From assembly GCA_011800805.1 (NCBI GenBank), contig MPNW01000844.1, positions 142,926 through 160,425 on the forward strand: a stretch of 17,500 nucleotides of DNA. The letters run 5' to 3'. The notes below the pieces were generated by a model. It did not search any database. It saw nothing but the letters and a program-made list of their open reading frames with translations, and had not been told where the DNA came from. The stretch is from Hirudo medicinalis. Taxonomy: Eukaryota > Annelida > Clitellata > Hirudinida > Hirudinidae. Each line of letters starts with the position of its first letter. Positions within the stretch are counted from its first letter, which is position 1. Shown here piece by piece: positions 13,987-17,500 of the stretch. The translations under genes were made by a program, and so were the position numbers.

Positions 13987-14348
13987 CTCAGTTGAGAGAG
14001 TTTTACCATGAATCACAGTTGTGCCAGTGTTTCAAATCACTTGACATAGCATTAATGTGTAGTGGTTTAAGAAGACTAACCTTGGACTAACCATGTTTGG
14101 AAGTAAACATCTTCATTATTTATTACATCAGTGCCTATCTTGAGCAGAAGTAGAATTGGAACTTGAGGTGGGCTTAGAGGATGGGCCATTTACTGTGTGA
14201 TAAAAGCAGTTCTTACCCTTTGAGGGATTCCTTGGCAGCACTCCTGGTGGATGGTTCGCGTGTTTTCTTACCTCAGAAGGTTTAGATAGATCTAGGGAGG
14301 ATTTAACCGCGGCTATTGTTATTACTGTTTTAGAGTTGCAATTGTAGT
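13987..14348. other. No firm gene; a block open on both strands
   Basis: Between 14217 and 14324 the minus strand is open with an AAAACAG acceptor and a GTAAGA donor, while the plus strand is open from an ATG near 14183 to a TAG near 14284. Neither product is recognised, so strand and coding status are unresolved. Confidence 0.35.
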
Positions 14349-14490
14349 TAATTTATATAGCGCCATGTGCAGAGTTTCAGAGGCATTTTCATTTTCAGAG
14401 GTATTTTATTAACCATTTATGTGGCGCTCCTTCCCAAGGTGGCTTGCGGCAGTTCAAGCCGGGTTTCGAACGCGACGCATCACGACTGTC
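14349..14490 (+). repeat. Dispersed repeat copies B and C (ATTTATATAGCGCC / CCATTTATGTGGCGC)
   Basis: Copy B starts at 14349 (TAATTTATATAGCGCC). Copy C starts at 14411 (CCATTTATGTGGCGC) and ends with GGGTTTCGAACGCGACGCATCACG. Copy C's two ends match those of the element at 1822-1922. The stretch GGTTTCGAACGCG is close to a tRNA B-box (GGTTCGANNCC) with one extra base, so a tRNA-derived SINE is one possibility. Confidence 0.5.
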
Positions 14491-15212
14491 GCTTGAATAA
14501 ATTATAAATAGAAGTTGGAAACAATCGTTCGTTTCTCCGAAGCAAATCAGATTTAAATTAAAAACAGGTTTTAATCGTCAACAGGATGGCACTCATTCTC
14601 AGAGTTACAAGACTTTCTAACCATGAAAATGCCAAGCATTTGTTTTCGAGCGCAAGCCGAAAAACCATGGCCGACAACTTCAGAAATAACTCAATAATAA
14701 CTTCATAAATAACGAAATTTGATCATCAAAATTGAAGGCTACTTTCGAATTAACGAAAAAGCAAAAAGCCCTAAAGTCGGTTTTGGCCACTGTGCGCCTC
14801 AACAAACCAGTTTTGGACAAGTTTTGAGTAGAAAAGTCTACTTTGTAAGCTCTGCTGAGCTGTTCTTATTTTTGATCCTGCTTGTGGGGTATGGTGGCTA
14901 CTTTTCTTCAGCTCGGATATTCACTTAAATATTACACAATTTTAAAACAAATCTGGACTAGGATTATTTTCTAAAGTAGATGTTCTTATTTGTGGTGCCA
15001 ATGGCTTGTTCGTTTGAGGGCGTATTTTTTAAATACATATTTTTGATACAAATTCGTGTTTGTGGTCAATGAGAACCCCACTTTTTGGATTGATGTAATT
15101 TTGATAAAATATATATTGAGCATGGAATAACATTGATTTTTGTTATGTCGGTTAATAAGTTGTCGGTCTATTGTGAGTGAATAAATCGATTACGTTAGGA
15201 ACAATTATATTA

Positions 15213-15244
<32 letters not shown>

Positions 15245-15365
15245 AATTGGTTGTCACCAAGATTCATAATAATATACACTTCAAAACATATTGAGGTTCA
15301 AAACATAGACTTTTTAACCTTCATTCATTGGAGCTGAGTTGTGAACTTGAAAATCAAGATTCTTT
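14491..15365. other. No firm gene; small open frames and an ATT run
   Basis: A 40-codon plus-strand frame starts at 14586 (MALILRVTRL, rich in Arg/Ser like a mitochondrial presequence). A separate frame at 14719-14928 ends with a hydrophobic stretch (LFLFLILLVGYGGYF). They are in different phases with no usable intron between them, so I leave them uncalled. An (ATT)n run lies at 15219-15244. Confidence 0.4.
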
Positions 15366-15507
15366 AAAACAACAACAACAACAGCAGCAACAACACAACA
15401 ACAACAACAACAACAACAACAGCAGCAACAGCAGCAACAACACAACAACAACAACAACAACAACAGCAGCAACAGCAGCAGCAGCAACAACACAACAACA
15501 ACAACAA
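15366..15507. repeat. (CAA/CAG)n array with a 48-50 bp higher-order period
   Basis: CAA and CAG triplets are interrupted three times by the one-base-short word CAACACAAC (CACAAC at 15393, 15441 and 15491). Each break is preceded by CAGCAGCAA, so the array is built of about three 48-50 bp segments. Every break shifts the frame, so no long poly-Gln frame persists, which argues against a coding role. Confidence 0.8.
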
Positions 15508-15673
15508 ATTTCGATTTACTTGGACAAACACAACTTAACTTGAAAAGCAACTTCTTGTGCTCGCGCCAAAATAAACGCTTGTAACTATTTAACAACGGAT
15601 AATATGGGCTGATATTTTCATTTATTTCTCAGTCAGCAATTTATCCGATCATAATATCCGGATTATTATCGCA

Positions 15674-15724
15674 ATGCCCCAAATTGTGGTACCGCTTAAA
15701 AATTTTATTGTTCAACGAGGCGAG
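15674..15724 (+). CDS. Candidate short first exon, Ig-like start
   Basis: From the ATG there are 17 codons (MPQIVVPLKNFIVQRGE), then a GTGAGA donor. The pattern P-x-I-x-x-P-L-x-x-x-x-V-x-x-G-E is how I-set immunoglobulin domains begin. The next acceptor (TTGCAG at 15761-15766) would make a 42-bp intron and would put a Cys six residues after the Glu, the spacing of the first Ig cysteine. After that the match fails, and an AAT array follows at 15821-15849. The frame is also open upstream of the ATG. Confidence 0.2.
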
Positions 15725-15813
15725 GTGAGATTAAAATTTGAAAAAGTCCTTGAGACAAAACTTGCAGACGGACGGACCTGTCTGCAGAATTGATCGACCT
15801 CACACGAGGGTTT

Positions 15814-15844
<31 letters not shown>

Positions 15845-16016
15845 TAATATTACATTATTATATTATATCATATTATATTATATTATATTATGTTGTTATT
15901 AATTACTTAATTGTAATTAAATAATGTATATATTTATGTAATTATATATTAATAACAATAACAATTTACAAATGAACGTTTGAAACACCGCTGGTTGTAG
16001 CATTCCAGCGACTCAC
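15725..16016. other. AAT array and AT-rich sequence
   Basis: An (AAT)n run at 15821-15849 is followed by (TATTA)n-like sequence at about 15853-15893. Nothing coding is recognised. Confidence 0.55.
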
Positions 16017-16076
16017 CTGTTCACGAATTCCAAAGCCCACCTTGATTAGTGCCCGCAGATCACGTGCATCCTTTGT
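16017..16076 (-). CDS. Candidate 20-codon internal exon of an unrecognised minus-strand gene
   Basis: An acceptor TTGTTCAAACAG precedes 60 bp encoding TKDARDLRALIKVGFGIREQ, which ends exactly at a consensus CAG/GTGAGT donor. It is in phase 0 at both ends. Composition is much less AT-rich than its surroundings. The closest same-strand candidates are about 2 kb downstream (13849-13986). The family is not recognised. Confidence 0.35.
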
Positions 16077-16340
16077 CTGTTTGAACAAGTTTCATCGTGA
16101 TAGTCACTAATTTTAACCTTTAGGACGATATAAAACTCGAATGATCTCGCATCCTCGGTCTCGTGACCTTGGTCTTGTGTCATTGAGACTACCAAGACAT
16201 TTACCAAGAAGCGTGGTGGTGCAAGACCGGCATTTGAGCACGACTTCGTGTAGTGCCACCAGGCTTTCCTAGTTTGGCTGAGATATCGGAGTGATGGATC
16301 GAGTCTGATTTTGAATTATCCTGGATTTTAAGATGATTTA

Positions 16341-16380
16341 TCATTAAAGATCTTTAAAGATCATTAAAGATCATTAAAGA
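16341..16380. repeat. Four tandem decamers TCATTAAAGA
   Basis: Units are TCATTAAAGA, TCTTTAAAGA, TCATTAAAGA and TCATTAAAGA. They are flanked by AAGATGAT on the left and ATCATCTT on the right, so the whole block can fold as a hairpin. Confidence 0.8.
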
Positions 16381-16934
16381 TCATCTTTGTTTTTTTTTTT
16401 TTAATATTTCAAGAATCGTGCTTTTGCCTTTTTTTTAGGCAACCAATTTTGTAATTGGGTATGCAATTCGATCTGACTTGAGAGTATTTCGTTTGGTTTG
16501 GTGTTGCAATGTCCAAGTTGCGATGTAAAACATAGGTACAATTTTATCCCCGTATCTCAGGTAATCATCGTGTGAGGTAGGAGGATCCTAGCATGTCAGT
16601 CTTAACACTAAAGCGACATGTAATTAAATGCATTTACAATGTAATGCGTCCACGAATGTGATAAGCAAAAAACATGTGAGATGTTCTTGGCGCCGAGCAA
16701 TTCGATAGTTGATCATCTGTCATCTTGGTCATATTTCTTCTCACACAAACGGCCACTTCAGACACATTCAATGCAAAAGTAATGTCATTAGGTCGGTTAA
16801 ATGAATGTCATATTGTCACAGGATGAAATGACGCAATAAAATTATTGTAATGTAATATAACATTGACGAGGCCTTTCTCAAAACCAGCCTGAACTACCTA
16901 ATACTAATAATAAAGCCATATCAGGATTCTACAA

Positions 16935-16950
16935 TGCGCTATATAAATGG
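16935..16950 (-). repeat. Copy D of the ATTTATATAGCGC word, inverted
   Basis: On the minus strand it reads CCATTTATATAGCGCATTGT, the same start word as the copies at 1822, 14349 and 14411. What follows does not clearly match them. Confidence 0.45.
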
Positions 16951-17384
16951 AGTCGATGGATGGTCTTGATTGAGTCAATATTGCGCTAGATAATTGAGCT
17001 TATGACCTGCATAATCGATGCATAGCGATGCTAAATTCTTGCCTATTAAACTCAAGTTTTTAAAAGGTTCTGAGTTCAAATTCAGTCTTTGGGGTCAAAA
17101 TATAATATCAAAGACCTATCAAGTTTGCTCGGTTAGCAGACTTTGAGCAGAGCTTGAACTTTGACCTGTTTGGTTCAAATTTTCTGAAAGTTCAAAGCTA
17201 TAAATAGTTCGGGATCTTAGCATCTCCTGCTTTCAGCTGAATGCAGTGTCTGAGTGTGCGTTGTGTTTTATCACGAATTGGAGGAAGTTTGTAGAAAGAA
17301 TATTTCTAAGGAATATTCATTTAGTCTATTCACTTAATTAAGAATATTAAGCTGAACGAGAAATATTAAATTTATCAACCACTA

Positions 17385-17432
17385 ATTTTAATAATAATAA
17401 TTTTAATATTAATAATAATAGCAATGATATTG

Positions 17433-17490
<58 letters not shown>
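17385..17490. repeat. (AAT)n microsatellite near the right edge
   Basis: An interrupted, then pure AAT array, ending with AACAACACT at the window end. Confidence 0.9.
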
Positions 17491-17493
<3 letters not shown>

Positions 17494-17500
17494 CACTAAT

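Larger units (their letters stand above)
16077..17384. other. Intergenic region with small repeats; no firm gene
   Basis: It contains a GC-richer block (about 16139-16290) open on both strands, whose part near 16212 (GTGGTGGTGCAAGACCGG) recalls the dispersed repeat. It also has a 10-bp tandem repeat at 16341-16380, an inverted copy of the ATTTATATAGCGC word at 16935-16950, and a TATAAATA near 17199. Nothing else is recognised. Confidence 0.5.

Noticed and set aside
14586..14928. Possible small mitochondrial membrane protein: presequence-like frame then a hydrophobic frame
   Set aside because: The two frames are out of phase and no GT donor lies suitably between them, so joining them would need an unsupported frameshift.
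16141..16275. 44-codon Arg/Ser-rich plus-strand frame and an open minus-strand frame with an AAACTAG acceptor
   Set aside because: Both strands are open, and the minus version is out of phase with the exon at 16017-16076. Partial similarity to the dispersed repeat suggests non-coding DNA.

Overview
The window looks like a piece of an animal genome. It is AT-rich and full of trinucleotide microsatellites, mainly (AAT)n/(ATT)n with some (CAA/CAG)n. The genes are split by small GT-AG introns, and there are no operons or prokaryotic signals. An annelid (leech-like) or other spiralian would fit the AT-rich, microsatellite-laden, intron-rich style, but that is an impression; the sequence does not fix the species.

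The left half (about 440-9270) holds three recognisable protein-coding genes, each rebuilt here from splice sites, codon phase and family motifs. (1) Minus strand, 5259 down to at least 443: a secreted M13 (neprilysin/ECE-type) metallopeptidase-like gene. Ten exons are visible, from a signal peptide through most of the N-terminal M13 domain. The HEXXH catalytic half would lie beyond the left edge. Large (AAT)n arrays sit inside its introns. (2) Plus strand, 5649-7403: a complete eight-exon gene for a proteasome beta-2 (PSMB7-type) subunit of 285 aa. All catalytic residues are kept, but the residues lining the S1 specificity pocket are changed. (3) Minus strand, 9268-7837: a complete three-exon AGC kinase of the PKA-catalytic/PRKX type, 420 aa. 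It has a basic N-terminal extension, a replaced first glycine in the nucleotide loop, a short insert after the APE motif, and a C-terminal F-x-x-F hydrophobic motif.

The M13 and proteasome genes are head to head across 389 bp, so they may share a promoter region. The proteasome and kinase genes converge, with 433 bp between their stop codons.

The right half (about 9270-17500) is mostly intergenic or intronic. It contains a 155-bp hAT-like MITE with terminal inverted repeats and an imperfect 8-bp target-site duplication. It also holds copies of a dispersed repeat beginning ATTTATATAGCGC, three complex (CAA/CAG)n arrays with higher-order structure, and AAT arrays. A few short splice-bounded open stretches could be exons of unrecognised genes: minus strand at 10543-10741, 11698-12121, 13849-13986 and 16017-16076, and plus strand at 15674-15724. 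These are offered with low confidence.
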